Below are positions 29,378 through 39,322 of a stretch of DNA of 64,000 nucleotides, piece after piece (position 1 is the stretch's first letter; every line of letters starts with the position of its first letter). A program made the position numbers and the translations under genes. The DNA comes from Stutzerimonas stutzeri (GTDB lineage Bacteria; Pseudomonadota; Gammaproteobacteria; Enterobacterales; Pasteurellaceae), in NCBI GenBank assembly GCA_901420285.1, contig CABDVE010000001.1, forward strand, positions 434,001 through 498,000. Reading direction: 5' to 3'. The notes under the pieces were generated by a model. The model saw nothing but the letters and a program-made list of their open reading frames with translations, ran no database searches and was not told the origin of the DNA.

Positions 29378-30124
29378 TTAATCAATTTCTTTTAGCACAT
29401 CGTCGGACAATTCCTTTTGCGAATTGTCGGTTGCTTTACCGTCGTTTACTTTAAATTCTAAGTTTTGGAGATATGCTTCACGGAAGGTGACGTAAGGATC
29501 TTGCGCTTGGCGTAATAACTCGGTGTTATTCAAGTTTTTCGCACGCGTATCCAATGTTTGAACGCCGTATTTGACTAACGACCAGGGGCCGCCTACCCAT
29601 TCCCAAAACGGATACATATAAGCCGCATCCACCACTGCACCGGTTAATTGGCGCGGTGTGGTCGCATTATAAATCGGCAACACCATGTAAGCGCCGGGTT
29701 CTAGGCCGTAACTCCCCAAGGTTTCGCCAAAACCGCGTTGGTCATACACTTGGAGTTCCTTGCTGGCAGCGGCGAAATCAAACAAACCGCCTATACCGAA
29801 CACCGTATTAATCCAAAAGCGGTTAAAATGGACGAACGCCTTTTTCGGCTCGCCTTCAATTAAACGGTTCACGAAACTGACCGGCTCGTCCAAATTGTTC
29901 GCCATATTGGACAAGCCGCCACTTATCGGAGCCGGCACATAATCGTGCCAACCTTTTGCCGCCGGTTCCAATACATAGCGATCCATCACGTTATAATTGA
30001 ATTTCCACATGGTGCGGTTAAAACCCTCTAGCGAATCTTTGCGTTCGCCCTCCGCTTGCTTATTTGCGCAACCGGTTAATACCATCGCCCCTAAAAGTGC
30101 GGTTAATATCGCTATTTTTTTCAT
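29378..30124 (-). CDS. mlaA: MlaA (VacJ) outer-membrane lipoprotein
   Basis: A 248-residue lipoprotein with lipobox LTGC (Cys 19) after MKKIAILTALLGAMV. LEGFNRTMWKFNYNVMDRYVLEPAAKGW, then VNRLIEGEPKKAFVHFNRFWINT and ETLGSYGLEPGAYMVLP are MlaA signatures. MlaA forms the outer-membrane channel of the Mla system that removes mislocalised phospholipid from the outer leaflet. The mlaFEDCB genes are not nearby. Confidence 0.95.
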   Translation of the reverse strand: MKKIAILTALLGAMVLTGCANKQAEGERKDSLEGFNRTMWKFNYNVMDRYVLEPAAKGWHDYVPAPISGGLSNMANNLDEPVSFVNRLIEGEPKKAFVHFNRFWINTVFGIGGLFDFAAASKELQVYDQRGFGETLGSYGLEPGAYMVLPIYNATTPRQLTGAVVDAAYMYPFWEWVGGPWSLVKYGVQTLDTRAKNLNNTELLRQAQDPYVTFREAYLQNLEFKVNDGKATDNSQKELSDDVLKEID

Positions 30125-30345
30125 TTGTATTTATCCGTAAGAAAAATCGGACGTATTCTAACGCGTAAAATCTATAACTCAAACGTAATCTAATAGATAA
30201 AACAATGTCGATTCTATTGTTTGCTTTTCGGTTTTAAATTTTGTCTGAGTTGCGCCGTCGGAGATGAGATTATCAGCGGATTAAGCCGATTCGACGCTTT
30301 TCAATGCGGTGCTGTTGAAGCAAGTGAAAATAAGTCGAGACAAAA

Positions 30346-30381
30346 TAAAAAGGACAGATCTTAAAAGTCTATCCTTTTTAT
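30346..30381 (-). terminator. Rho-independent terminator after hbpA
   Basis: On the minus strand an AAAAAGGATAGA stem pairs with TCTGTCCTTTTT, followed by U-rich sequence. It lies 45 bases after the hbpA stop. The rest of the 300-base gap to mlaA (30125-30424) holds a single dispersed word at 30302-30312 and no reading frame. Confidence 0.75.
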
Positions 30382-30424
30382 GTAATGCACTATCTTTTAG
30401 CCGTAAAAATGTGGCAGATTTCGG

Positions 30425-32065
30425 TTATTTCCCATCGACGCTCACACCATAGAAGGCATCGTAGCCGAACGGACTTTGTACGTAACCTTTCACGCGCGGG
30501 CTTAATGGCGCGAAGCCAACGGAGTGCGCCACCGGAATCCAAGGCGCTTGCTCGTGAACGATCACTTGCGCTTGCTTGTAAAGCTCAGTACGCACTTGTT
30601 TGTCGGTTAAACCGATGGCTTTGTCTAACAAGGCGTCAAATTGCGCGTTTTTGAAACGCGCCAAGTTTGAGTTGCCTGCGTTGGCGCTCGCTAATAATGG
30701 GGATAAGAAGTTATCCGGGTCACCGTTATCGCCCGACCAACCGAAAATTCCCGCAGTGAGTTCGCCGGCTTTCGCGCGTTTTTGGTAATCCGCCCATTCA
30801 TAAGTGACCGGATTGGCTTTCACACCGATTTTTGCCCAGTCCGCCATTATCAACTCCGCCATCCGTTTCGGATTTGGATTGGAGGCGCGAATCACCGGTT
30901 GAATCCAGAAATCCGTTTCAAAACCGTTCGGATAACCCGCTTCGGCTAATAGTTGTTTGGCTTTTTGCGGATCATAAGGATAATCTTGGATGTCGTCGTT
31001 GTAGCTCCAAATGGTCGGCGGTAACGGGTTTTTCGCCGGTGTACCGGCGCCTTGGTAAACGGCATCGATAATCGCTTTTTTATCCACCGCGTAGTTTAAC
31101 GCTTGGCGTACTTTCACATTATCAAACGGTGCTTTTTCTGTATTGAATGCGATATAGGCTACATTCAACCCTTTTTGTTCCAAAAGCTGGACTTTCGGAT
31201 CCGTTTTCATTTTGGCTAAGTCCGCCACATTCGGGAATAGAATCAAATCGCAGGTGCCTGCTTGTAATTTTGCGTAACGCGTAGTGGCGTCCGGTACGAT
31301 GCTGATCACTAAGCGATCAAGCGGTGTTCTGCCTTTCCAGTAATTTTCGTTCGCCACATATTGTGCCGCTTGATCGGTTTTGTAATCCACGAAAATAAAC
31401 GGGCCGGTACCTACCGGACGATTGTCAATGGTTTCAGGCGTGCCTGCTTTCATCATCGCGTCGGCATATTCCGCTGAATAAATGGAAATAAAGTCCATTC
31501 CCAAACTTGCCAAGAAAGTTGCATCTTTTTTGTTTAAAGTGATGCGAACCGTGTTGTCATCGATTTTTTCCACGGATTTCAATAACTCCGGAAATTTCAT
31601 CGCGTTGAAATACGGATAAGTGCCTTTGGAGACGTTGTGATACGGGTGATTCGGATCAAGCTGACGTTGGAAGGAGAACAGCACATCATCCGCATTGAAA
31701 TCGCGCGTCGGGGTAAATTCTTTAGTGCTGTGGAATTTCACGCCTTTGCGTAAATGAAAGGTGTAAGTTAAACCGTCATTGCTGATTTCCCAGCTTTCCG
31801 CCAAGGCCGGCTCAATTTCCGTCGAACCTTTTTTAAATTCTACCAAACGGTTATAAACCTGTTGTGAACTGGCGTTATAAGACGTGCCCTCCATCACTAA
31901 CGCCGGGCTGAAGCCTAACGGCGCTTTAGCCGTACAGTAAACGAAAGTATTATTTGATGCAGCTTTATTGTCCGCGGGGACTGCCGGTTTGTTTGCTGAG
32001 CCGGATTGATCGCAAGCGGCTAAAAATAGCGTAGCGGCAAGCGTTAAGGTGGCTTTTAATGTCAT
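30425..32065 (-). CDS. hbpA: Haem/peptide-binding lipoprotein HbpA (DppA-like)
   Basis: A 546-residue periplasmic substrate-binding protein (SBP family 5) with lipobox LAAC (Cys about 18). It closely resembles Haemophilus HbpA: FVYCTAKAPLGFSPALVMEGTSYNA at the mature N-terminus and FGWSGDNGDPDNFLSPL in the C-terminal lobe. HbpA delivers haem and dipeptides, including glutathione in H. influenzae, to the Dpp ABC transporter. The transporter genes are not in the window, so it is an orphan binding protein as in Haemophilus. The gap to the TerC gene (32066-32324) has one dispersed word at 32259-32269. Confidence 0.93.
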   Translation of the reverse strand: MTLKATLTLAATLFLAACDQSGSANKPAVPADNKAASNNTFVYCTAKAPLGFSPALVMEGTSYNASSQQVYNRLVEFKKGSTEIEPALAESWEISNDGLTYTFHLRKGVKFHSTKEFTPTRDFNADDVLFSFQRQLDPNHPYHNVSKGTYPYFNAMKFPELLKSVEKIDDNTVRITLNKKDATFLASLGMDFISIYSAEYADAMMKAGTPETIDNRPVGTGPFIFVDYKTDQAAQYVANENYWKGRTPLDRLVISIVPDATTRYAKLQAGTCDLILFPNVADLAKMKTDPKVQLLEQKGLNVAYIAFNTEKAPFDNVKVRQALNYAVDKKAIIDAVYQGAGTPAKNPLPPTIWSYNDDIQDYPYDPQKAKQLLAEAGYPNGFETDFWIQPVIRASNPNPKRMAELIMADWAKIGVKANPVTYEWADYQKRAKAGELTAGIFGWSGDNGDPDNFLSPLLASANAGNSNLARFKNAQFDALLDKAIGLTDKQVRTELYKQAQVIVHEQAPWIPVAHSVGFAPLSPRVKGYVQSPFGYDAFYGVSVDGK

Positions 32066-32324
32066 ACGCGTTCCTCATTGTGATGGTTAAACGGCGGTCG
32101 ATCCCGCCGACAAGAAAATGCTATTAAGATATAAGCAGGTTGGCTTTTTCTTAAATAAAAAAATCGTCTTGATTATAACAAATCGAACTAAGAGAACGCG
32201 ATTTGTACCTCGACTTCGCGCCTTTTCAAATGTGCTCGAAGCCCGTCGGAAGCGGCTTCAATGCGGTGCTCGTAGCAGAGTTCAAGATGTCGATGTGAAA
32301 GCTTAGCAAGCCGCTCTCGTTCAA

Positions 32325-33326
32325 TTATTGCGTCGCTTTGGACGGAAAAATAAAAGACGCGACAATGCCGACGAATAACACGCCTAGCACGATAAATAAG
32401 CTCGCATTGGCGGAAATATGAATGCCTGTATCAAAGATGGCATGGTTCCAAGCTTGAATGCCCATTTTGATGCCGATAAAAAATAATAGAGCGATCACGG
32501 ATTTTTCCAAGTGCACCAAATATTTCGTTAAGGCCGCCAAAATGAAATAAAGGCTACGCAAGCCCAAAATAGCAAAAATCATTGCCGCATAAACCAATAG
32601 CGGTTCTTGCGTGACGGCAATAACCGCCGGTACGGAATCGAAAGCGAAAGCGAGATCGGAGGTTTCGATTGCGATTAGACATAAAAAGGCCGGCGTGGCG
32701 TAACGCAACCCTTGACGTGTGACGGAGGCAAGTTGTTCGGCATTTAATTCGGCGTGGCGAACGAAAAATTTTTCTTGCAGCAATTTAGGGAAAATCGGCA
32801 TGGCTTTACCGGCTAAGCGTATGCTCCAGTGGTGTGTATAGTCTTCGATTTCCGGATTGTCCTTGCCGCGGGCGGTTAACATTTTCCAACCGCTCCATAA
32901 AACGAAGGCGGCAAAAGCAAAGCCGACCCAAGGACTGGCGGCGAATAAACCGGTGCCCAATAACACGAAAACAGCACGGAAAATCAATGCGCCTAAAATT
33001 CCCCAATAGAGAATGCGGTGCTGTAACCGCGCTTTAATACCGAAAGAGGCGAAAATAGCGACGAAAACCATTAAGTTATCGATAGATAAACTTTTTTCCA
33101 ATACATAGCCTGCTAAGTAAAGATTCGCCCATTCCGGTTCGAAACGAAGATAAAGATAGACATAAAAAGCCAGCGCTAAGGATATCCAAAAAAGCGACCA
33201 TGCCGCCGCATTTTTTACCGTAATTTCTTTCGCATGGCGATGGGAAATTAAATCAATATAGATCGAAAATAAGACAACGCCGAAGAAAACGATAATGGTT
33301 TCTAGGGGAAAGCCGAAATGCTGCAT
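32325..33326 (-). CDS. TerC family membrane protein (Alx-like)
   Basis: A 333-residue protein with about nine membrane helices. EKSLSIDNLMVFVAIFASFGI (acidic residues in the second TerC motif) and LIAIETSDLAFAFDSVPAVIAVT (third motif) mark the TerC family. E. coli Alx is implicated in manganese export and alkaline response; the H. influenzae counterpart is uncharacterised. I looked for a yybP-ykoY manganese riboswitch in 33327-33502 and saw none of its conserved words. Confidence 0.9.
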   Translation of the reverse strand: MQHFGFPLETIIVFFGVVLFSIYIDLISHRHAKEITVKNAAAWSLFWISLALAFYVYLYLRFEPEWANLYLAGYVLEKSLSIDNLMVFVAIFASFGIKARLQHRILYWGILGALIFRAVFVLLGTGLFAASPWVGFAFAAFVLWSGWKMLTARGKDNPEIEDYTHHWSIRLAGKAMPIFPKLLQEKFFVRHAELNAEQLASVTRQGLRYATPAFLCLIAIETSDLAFAFDSVPAVIAVTQEPLLVYAAMIFAILGLRSLYFILAALTKYLVHLEKSVIALLFFIGIKMGIQAWNHAIFDTGIHISANASLFIVLGVLFVGIVASFIFPSKATQ

Positions 33327-33502
33327 AAATAAACCTTAAATAAAAAATGGGGCCGCTATTCTATAACAAGCGGGATGATTGACAAACGCTATTTTCTTTC
33401 TTTTTTAGGGATTTATTTTTTGTCATATAAGCCTGTTTGTTGGATGTTAATTGGCTGATTTAGAAGTGATTTTTTTATTAATACTAGGCGACGAAGATAA
33501 AT

Positions 33503-34906
33503 TTATCTATTTTTACGTAAATTATCCCCGTCGCCGTTTTTTAAGCGCAATAGAGTCCAAATTAATAGTAGAGCGAAGACGGAAGAGGTGAGAAAAGTAT
33601 AACTAAAGGCAGTTTGTAATGCGCCTTCTTGATTGCCGAGACGATGGCGATAAAACGCTAAAATAATGGATGACACCGCAATACCGAAGCCGATGCCTAC
33701 TTGTTGTACTATGCTTAACAGGGTTGAACCTGCGCCAGATTGGGCGCGGGACAAATCGCCCACCGTCAGCGTGTTAATCGCGGTGAAAATCATCGACATA
33801 CAAGCACCGTACCACATTAAATTGAATAATATCCAAGCCGTCGCCGTAGATCGCTCTAAAAATGCCAGGCAGATAATTGATCCGGTCATGAAAAACGACG
33901 CGGCAATTAATGTATTTTTATAGCCGAAACGGTTCAAAATACGTCCGATAAAGGTTTTGAAGATGATCGACATTAAGGCAATCGGTGCTAGTAACCAACC
34001 TGAAAGTTCGGCGCTATAACCAAATGAAAGTTGGAACATTAACGGCAACAAAAAGGGTACGGCGGAGCTCGACAGACGAATGAGTAAATTGGCGGAAATG
34101 CCAAGGCGGAAGGTACGAGTATCAAATAAGGATAAGGGCAAAATCGCGTACGTGTTTTTTTTCGCGTAGCGATAGTAGCCGAGTAGCAATGCGGTGCCGA
34201 TCAGCAATGCGCCGTAAGCGATGGCAGGATAACCGCGACTTTCTCCCATTAAATCCAGCCCGAGAGTGAGTCCGCTTAGACCGAGGGCGAACAGTAAAAA
34301 ACCGCTCCAATCTAATTTACCGATGCTTGGATTTAAAAAATTACGCATCACTTTGCCGGCAAAGAACATACCCGCTATGCTAATCGGTAAATTGATTAAG
34401 AAAATCCAATGCCACGAGGCGTTAGTCACTAACCAACCGCCTAGAATCGGGCCGATGATTGGGCCGATTAAGCCAGCGGTTGCCATTAAATTCCATGCAT
34501 TGACCAGATGGTTTTTCGGCACGCTCTGCACAATCGCAAGTCTTGCCACCGGCATCATAAATGCGCCACCAACGCCTTGCAAAATGCGCGATAGTACTAA
34601 TGCGTTTAAGCTTGTTGAAAGCGCGCAAAATAACGAACCGAGGGCGAAAACGCACACCGCTGCACGAAATACATTGAGCGTACCGAATTTATCCGCCGCC
34701 CAAGCGGTAAGCGGAATAAACAAGGCGACTGCCAAGGAATAAGCAATGACCGCCATTTGCATTTCTACCGGCGATTCGTGTAAGTCCGCCGAAACGGCCG
34801 GCAATGCGGTGTTCAAAATGGTTGCGTCCAGACTTTGCATAAACAGCGCCATTGCAGCAACTCGGGCTAAGCCGCGGTAGTCTTTTGTTTCAGGTGTGGG
34901 CTGCAT
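33503..34906 (-). CDS. MFS multidrug exporter, DHA2 family (MdtD/EmrB-like)
   Basis: About 467 residues from the ATG at 34906, overlapping the end of mobB by 17 bases; the longer frame to 34987 would lie inside mobB. Motif C of drug/H+ antiporters is visible (GLIGPIIGPILGGWLV), with LDATILNTALPAVSADL in helix 1 (Asp of motif D1) and SRILQGVGGAFMMPVARLA. Fourteen helices are likely. Substrate unknown. Confidence 0.88.
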   Translation of the reverse strand: MQPTPETKDYRGLARVAAMALFMQSLDATILNTALPAVSADLHESPVEMQMAVIAYSLAVALFIPLTAWAADKFGTLNVFRAAVCVFALGSLFCALSTSLNALVLSRILQGVGGAFMMPVARLAIVQSVPKNHLVNAWNLMATAGLIGPIIGPILGGWLVTNASWHWIFLINLPISIAGMFFAGKVMRNFLNPSIGKLDWSGFLLFALGLSGLTLGLDLMGESRGYPAIAYGALLIGTALLLGYYRYAKKNTYAILPLSLFDTRTFRLGISANLLIRLSSSAVPFLLPLMFQLSFGYSAELSGWLLAPIALMSIIFKTFIGRILNRFGYKNTLIAASFFMTGSIICLAFLERSTATAWILFNLMWYGACMSMIFTAINTLTVGDLSRAQSGAGSTLLSIVQQVGIGFGIAVSSIILAFYRHRLGNQEGALQTAFSYTFLTSSVFALLLIWTLLRLKNGDGDNLRKNR

Positions 34907-35405
34907 TGTCGAGAAATTGTTCAATAAAATCGGCAATAGAAGAAATATGGTTAATATCCAGTAAAGTGCATTCGGTTTCGAGCGCATAATCGGTGGCTAA
35001 TGCCAACACGTTTTCATCGATTTCCGGCAAAGGTTTGCTTATGCCTTGGCGATGTAAAAGAATTTTCGGAATCGGCTCTTGTTTAAAGCCTTCGACTAAA
35101 ACCAAGTCGGTCAGTGTCGGATCGAATTGTGTCGCAAGATAATGCAAGGAAACCGGTGCTGGTGTTTCCGTCATCATCGCCCAGCGCTTATCGCAAGCCA
35201 TAATGACTTGTGCCGAACCCGCTTCTTTCATACGCCAGCTGTCTTTTCCTTCCTTATCCACTTGAGCGTTGTGATGGCTGTGTTTTATTACGGAAACGCG
35301 CAGCCCGCGCGCAATCAGTTCCGGAATTAATTTTTCCAATAAAGTGGTTTTGCCGCTACCACTGTAGCCGGTGATGCCGAGAAGGGGAATTTGTTTGTTC
35401 ATCAT
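34890..35405 (-). CDS. mobB: Molybdopterin-guanine dinucleotide biosynthesis adaptor MobB
   Basis: A 171-residue P-loop GTPase: GYSGSGKTTLLEKLIPELI at the N-terminus, VIKHSHHNAQVDKEGKDSWR and LVEGFKQEPIPKI. MobB assists MobA in attaching GMP to molybdopterin. Start may be either of two adjacent ATGs (35405 or 35402). MobA is encoded 4 kb away on the other strand. Confidence 0.93.
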   Translation of the reverse strand: MMNKQIPLLGITGYSGSGKTTLLEKLIPELIARGLRVSVIKHSHHNAQVDKEGKDSWRMKEAGSAQVIMACDKRWAMMTETPAPVSLHYLATQFDPTLTDLVLVEGFKQEPIPKILLHRQGISKPLPEIDENVLALATDYALETECTLLDINHISSIADFIEQFLDNAAHT

Positions 35406-35472
35406 TAAATAAAACGACCTAAAAAGTCATCGTGTTTTGCCTGTTGTAGAAAGTGTAAGAAAGTAAAAATTG

Positions 35473-35907
35473 TTAAGAAAGTATTCTTAACAATACCGGC
35501 TTAAATTCAGTCCGAGCAGCGAATTTTCTGTCGTAACGTTTTACCAATACAAAAGAACACGCGGTGAAAAGGAAAATAATGAGCGCACGCAACGGTTCAT
35601 TATCGCTGATGCGGTCGGAAAATAAGGTGGCGAATAACAAAGCAGCAAGCGGCACGATATATGTCAACAAGGCGGAAAGCAGCATGGATTTTTCTTCTAA
35701 GCCGATTTCGACGATTTGTCCTGCGCGTAGCGGCATTAAAGATGCCACGCTGAAAATATGTTCGCCACGCTTGCCGTTGAGTTCGGAAAGACTGTTCCCT
35801 CCGCAGCCGCTTTTCGCCGCGCATTGTCCGCAGGCGCTTTGCGATTGACATTTCACTTTGGCAATACCGTTTGCATAGTCGAGCACGACCGCATTTTCTC
35901 GTAACAT
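35473..35907 (-). CDS. rseC: RseC/MucC family positive regulator, SoxR-reducing
   Basis: A 144-residue inner-membrane protein with a cysteine-rich N-terminal domain (CQSQSACGQCAAKSGCGG, about 18-35) and two membrane helices (about 80-100 and 107-123), the RseC layout. In E. coli it is linked to SoxR reduction and sigma-E control. The four-cysteine pattern suggests an iron-sulfur or metal site. It is separated from the rest of the rpoE operon here and overlaps nothing; rsmJ ends directly at its start. Confidence 0.9.
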   Translation of the reverse strand: MLRENAVVLDYANGIAKVKCQSQSACGQCAAKSGCGGNSLSELNGKRGEHIFSVASLMPLRAGQIVEIGLEEKSMLLSALLTYIVPLAALLFATLFSDRISDNEPLRALIIFLFTACSFVLVKRYDRKFAARTEFKPVLLRILS

Positions 35908-36675
35908 TTAGGCTTCCCCCATATAGATATCAAAGCGGTGGTTTTTGGTTTCGCGACTAAAGTGCGGCGGTTTCTTGCAAAGATATTCCGCATAGTCCGG
36001 ACGTTTTACCACCACCCGTTTTTTGGCTAATTGTAAGGCGGGGGAAAGCAGCTTGTCCGCATCCGAATCGGCACCAACCAAGTATTGAAACACGCGCATT
36101 TCTTTTTTCACCAAGGCGGATTTTTGTTTGTGCGGATACATCGGATCGAGATACACCACATCGGCACAATCCGTTTGCGGATTGAGCTCGTTAATCTGTC
36201 GAACGTTCAACAAGCGTAAATTTTGCCGCAACATCGCGCCGATTTCTGCGTTTTGATAAGCGCGATTTAAACCGTCTTGCAACAGCAAATACACTACCGG
36301 ATGACGTTCTACCAAACGCACTTGGCAACCGAGCACCGACAACACGAAAGCATCCCGTCCTAAACCGGCCGTCGCATCAATCACACTCGGTAATTCTACG
36401 CCTTTAATGCCCACCGCTTTAGCCACCGCTTCACCGCGCCCGCCACCGAATTTACGGCGATGCGCCATGCTTCCGCCCACAAAATCCACGTAAACTGCGC
36501 CGAGTTTTGGCTCGTCCAGTTTGCGCAATTCTAAACGTTGATCCGTTTGAACAAGCGCCAGCGGGCTTTGTTCGTCGTGAACAATGTGTTGTTCTGCGCA
36601 AAGTGCGACTAATTCGGCGAGCGTTTTTTCGGCGGATTCCGAAATTAATTGAATCCCTACTTGCGAATTAGCCAT
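35908..36675 (-). CDS. rsmJ: 16S rRNA (guanine1516-N2)-methyltransferase
   Basis: A 255-residue SAM methyltransferase: [19 protein letters not shown] (motif I, about 98-116), [15 protein letters not shown] and the catalytic [15 protein letters not shown] (DPMY type of N-methyltransferases). [18 protein letters not shown] before motif I is specific for RsmJ. It methylates G1516 of 16S rRNA. Overlaps the end of trmA by 19 bases. Confidence 0.94.
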   Translation of the reverse strand: MANSQVGIQLISESAEKTLAELVALCAEQHIVHDEQSPLALVQTDQRLELRKLDEPKLGAVYVDFVGGSMAHRRKFGGGRGEAVAKAVGIKGVELPSVIDATAGLGRDAFVLSVLGCQVRLVERHPVVYLLLQDGLNRAYQNAEIGAMLRQNLRLLNVRQINELNPQTDCADVVYLDPMYPHKQKSALVKKEMRVFQYLVGADSDADKLLSPALQLAKKRVVVKRPDYAEYLCKKPPHFSRETKNHRFDIYMGEA

Positions 36676-37748
36676 ACGCCGCTTTCCATGTGATCGGTGT
36701 AAGGGAATTGATCGAACAATGCCGCCCGTTCAATGCGGTGCGTTTTCGACAGTTCAACTAAGTTGTCGCACAATGTGTGCGGATTGCAAGAAATGTACAA
36801 AATGCGATCGTAATTTCGCACTAATTTTACCGTTTCCGAATCGAGCCCTGCGCGCGGTGGATCCACAAAAATCGTATTGCACTCGTAAGATTTCAAATCA
36901 ATGCCTTTTAAACGATTAAATTCACGCACGCCGTTTATCGCTTGAGTGAATTCTTCCGCCGACATTCGAATGATTTGCAAATTTTCCACGCCGTTTTTCG
37001 CGATATTAAATTGCGCGGCTGCCACCGACGGTTTGGCGATTTCCGTTGCCAAAACTTTACGGAAATTTTGCGCCAGCGCAATGGAAAAATTGCCGTTGCC
37101 GCAATAAAGTTCGAGTAAATCGCCTTCACTATTTTTTGTGCAATCAATTGCCCATTCCAACATTTTGCAGTTTACCGCCGCGTTTGGCTGAGTGAAGCTG
37201 TTTTCCACTTGGCGATAGACATAATTACGTCCGGCTACCGACAAAATTTCGTCCGCATAATCGCGTTCCAAACAGATTTTTTGTTTACTGGCGCGACCGA
37301 TAATCTGCAGGTCAAAACCAAGTGCGGTTAACTTTTCTTTTAAATTTCTTGCCGCCTGTTGCCATTCGTCTAAAAGCGGCTTGTGATACAACAGACTGAC
37401 GATGATTTGATTGCTCAAGGTGCTGAGATAATCGATTTGGAATAATTTTTGGTGCAGCACTTCTTGTTCTTTTAATAACGCGGGTAAGCTTTTCATCATG
37501 CGATTGATGAGTTCGCCGGCAATCGGAAATTCATCAATGCGATAGCGTTGTTTGGTCGTTTGATCAAACATAATGTGATAAAAATCGCCTTGTTCGTGCC
37601 AAATGCGAAATTCTGCCCGCATCCGATAATGGCTGGGCGGAGAGGCGAAAACTTGAATTTCCGGGACGTTAAACGGGCGCAAAAGTGCGGTCAGTTTTTC
37701 GTATTTTTTTTGCAGTAGTTCGCTGTATCGGGATATGGGTAGTTGCAT
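36657..37748 (-). CDS. trmA: tRNA (uracil54-C5)-methyltransferase
   Basis: About 363 residues from the ATG at 37748 ([19 protein letters not shown]), equal to E. coli TrmA (366). [19 protein letters not shown] is SAM motif I; the nucleophile Cys is in [13 protein letters not shown], and [13 protein letters not shown] precedes it. It makes T54 in the T-loop of all tRNAs. The frame upstream to 37844 is not conserved-looking and is left out. Confidence 0.94.
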   Translation of the reverse strand: MQLPISRYSELLQKKYEKLTALLRPFNVPEIQVFASPPSHYRMRAEFRIWHEQGDFYHIMFDQTTKQRYRIDEFPIAGELINRMMKSLPALLKEQEVLHQKLFQIDYLSTLSNQIIVSLLYHKPLLDEWQQAARNLKEKLTALGFDLQIIGRASKQKICLERDYADEILSVAGRNYVYRQVENSFTQPNAAVNCKMLEWAIDCTKNSEGDLLELYCGNGNFSIALAQNFRKVLATEIAKPSVAAAQFNIAKNGVENLQIIRMSAEEFTQAINGVREFNRLKGIDLKSYECNTIFVDPPRAGLDSETVKLVRNYDRILYISCNPHTLCDNLVELSKTHRIERAALFDQFPYTDHMESGVWLIRK

Positions 37749-37863
37749 TGAAATGATATTCGAACGGTAAATATTGATAATCTTGTCTAACTTGAGCCGC
37801 TTTGGCATATTAATACGGGCATCAATGCGCTTGCGGCAAAACACATATCGCGAAGTGTGTTTT

Positions 37864-37910
37864 CAGCACCGCATTGAAACCGCTCATGGCGCGTTTCCAA
37901 TGCGGTGCTC
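37864..37910. repeat. Inverted pair of GCACCGCATTG words between maoP and trmA
   Basis: Arms 37865-37880 and 37893-37909 pair over about 16 positions with one mismatch and a 12-base loop. Unlike the other pairs it lacks a clear U run and lies between two genes on the same strand. Confidence 0.7.
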
Positions 37911-37931
37911 ATTCGGGATCCCGCCGTAGCC

Positions 37932-37960
37932 AAAACAAAAGGCAGGCTTTAGCCTACCTC
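37932..37960 (-). terminator. Rho-independent terminator after maoP
   Basis: On the minus strand AGGTAGGCT and AGCCTGCCT form a hairpin followed by TTTGTTTT, about 15 bases after the maoP stop. Confidence 0.75.
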
Positions 37961-37971
37961 ATTTGTTTGTC

Positions 37972-38304
37972 TTATTCGCCGGAATAATCTTCGCCGCCTG
38001 CCGCGTCACTTACATCGCCCGATAAGGTGTAAAGACGTTTGCTCGCACTGATGTGGGTGCGGTATTTGTGCCAGGTTTTTTCAAAGAAGGTTTCGGCCGC
38101 ACGCTCGCCGCGACAAAAAGCGACAAACGCTTTTTCTTCTTTTGTCGCCGGTTTGCGCTCACCCAAGTCTAACGCTTTGAAGGCTTGGCCATATTGTTCA
38201 AGCACTTGCGATTCTTTAATCGTGTAATCGCCATGACGCGAAAATCCGCGCGGATAATTTTTGTCGTCAAAAAAACGACGGGTTACGCTAAAACTTGCAG
38301 CCAT
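37972..38304 (-). CDS. maoP: MaoP (DUF413/YifE), macrodomain Ori organisation protein
   Basis: About 110 residues from the ATG at 38304; SVTRRFFDDKNYPRGFSRHGDYTIKE is the family hallmark, followed by KPATKEEKAFVAFCRGER. In E. coli MaoP acts with the maoS site to organise the Ori macrodomain. Whether that role holds in Pasteurellaceae is unknown. Confidence 0.9.
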   Translation of the reverse strand: MAASFSVTRRFFDDKNYPRGFSRHGDYTIKESQVLEQYGQAFKALDLGERKPATKEEKAFVAFCRGERAAETFFEKTWHKYRTHISASKRLYTLSGDVSDAAGGEDYSGE

Positions 38305-38358
38305 AATCTTCTCTCTTTTTTCATGTGCAAAATGGGCTGGCATTAAACCAATTTTTCG

Positions 38359-38976
38359 TTATTTTTGCAATAAACCTTTTACGGTTTCCACGTAATCCTT
38401 AACGAAATCATCGTAATTCAATCCTTCGGGATTCACACGGAATTTGCCGTTCACGTAAAAATCAGGTACGCCGCGCACGCCGAATTGATCTGCCGCGTTC
38501 ACTTGTTTATTTACCAAGCCATTTACTGCGAAACTGTTAATGCCGCCGTCGAATTGTTCGGCGGTGACACCGTTATCCAAGAAAATCGCGCGGATGTCGT
38601 CCATAGAGCGCAACGCGTCTTTTTGCGCGGCTTCAAATAACGGCGCCTTCACTTTGCTTTCTGCGCCTAATGCCATCGCCAAGGCCCAAGCGCGAGTCAG
38701 GTTTTCTGATTGGCGGCCTAAAAAATTCACGTGATATTGCTTAAACGCCACACCTTCCGGCAAGCTGTTTTTCACTTGCTGCGGAATTTTGTATTCCATT
38801 TCAAAGGAATAACAATGCGGGCAGTAGAACGAGAAAAATTCAATCACTTCTTTTTGCGGTGCCGCTTGTTGGCTTACTTGAATATATTGTTTGCCTTCTT
38901 GCAAATTGGCTGCGAACGCGTTGGCCGATATTAAAGTTGTTGCGCTTAAACCTAAGGCGAGTAATATTTTTTTCAT
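38359..38976 (-). CDS. dsbA: Periplasmic thiol:disulfide oxidoreductase DsbA
   Basis: A 205-residue protein with signal peptide (MKKILLALGLSATTLISANAFA) and a thioredoxin fold with active site CPHC in FFSFYCPHCYSFE, plus the cis-Pro segment VRGVPDFYVNGKF. It introduces disulfides into secreted proteins and is re-oxidised by DsbB. It follows yihD by 15 bases, an arrangement like E. coli where yihD and dsbA are close. Confidence 0.96.
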   Translation of the reverse strand: MKKILLALGLSATTLISANAFAANLQEGKQYIQVSQQAAPQKEVIEFFSFYCPHCYSFEMEYKIPQQVKNSLPEGVAFKQYHVNFLGRQSENLTRAWALAMALGAESKVKAPLFEAAQKDALRSMDDIRAIFLDNGVTAEQFDGGINSFAVNGLVNKQVNAADQFGVRGVPDFYVNGKFRVNPEGLNYDDFVKDYVETVKGLLQK

Positions 38977-38991
38977 TTTGCTTTCCTTGTT

Positions 38992-39258
38992 TTATTTAAT
39001 GATACCGCGCGCTCTTAAAAGCGCGCTTTTAAAATCTTCTTCGTAATCTTTTTTAATGCCGGGAATCGGTTCGTATTTGTCGGTACCGCGCATTTTCAAT
39101 TGATAAATAATCACTTCATCGCTTAATTCCGCCAGCGGTTTGCTGAAACCCGCTTCATCGGCGATTTTTTGCAAAATTTGCAGCAGATTTAAATCGGGCG
39201 CTTCAGCCCAATAAGGCTGTAAAAGTTCTAATACCTCGTTCAAACGCTTACATTTCAT
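38992..39258 (-). CDS. yihD: YihD family protein (DUF1040)
   Basis: About 88 residues from the ATG at 39258 ([17 protein letters not shown]). The C-terminal [26 protein letters not shown] is characteristic of YihD. Function unknown. Adjacent to dsbA and divergent from mobA with a gap of 64 bases. Confidence 0.9.
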   Translation of the reverse strand: MKCKRLNEVLELLQPYWAEAPDLNLLQILQKIADEAGFSKPLAELSDEVIIYQLKMRGTDKYEPIPGIKKDYEEDFKSALLRARGIIK

Positions 39259-39322
39259 TGCTATTTCCTTTTGAATCGTAAAAAATAGCGCCATCTTACT
39301 TCAAACGCTGACGGAATAAAAT

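Noticed and set aside
33327-33502. Manganese (yybP-ykoY) riboswitch before the TerC gene
   Set aside because: None of the conserved words of that riboswitch are present in the 176 bases.
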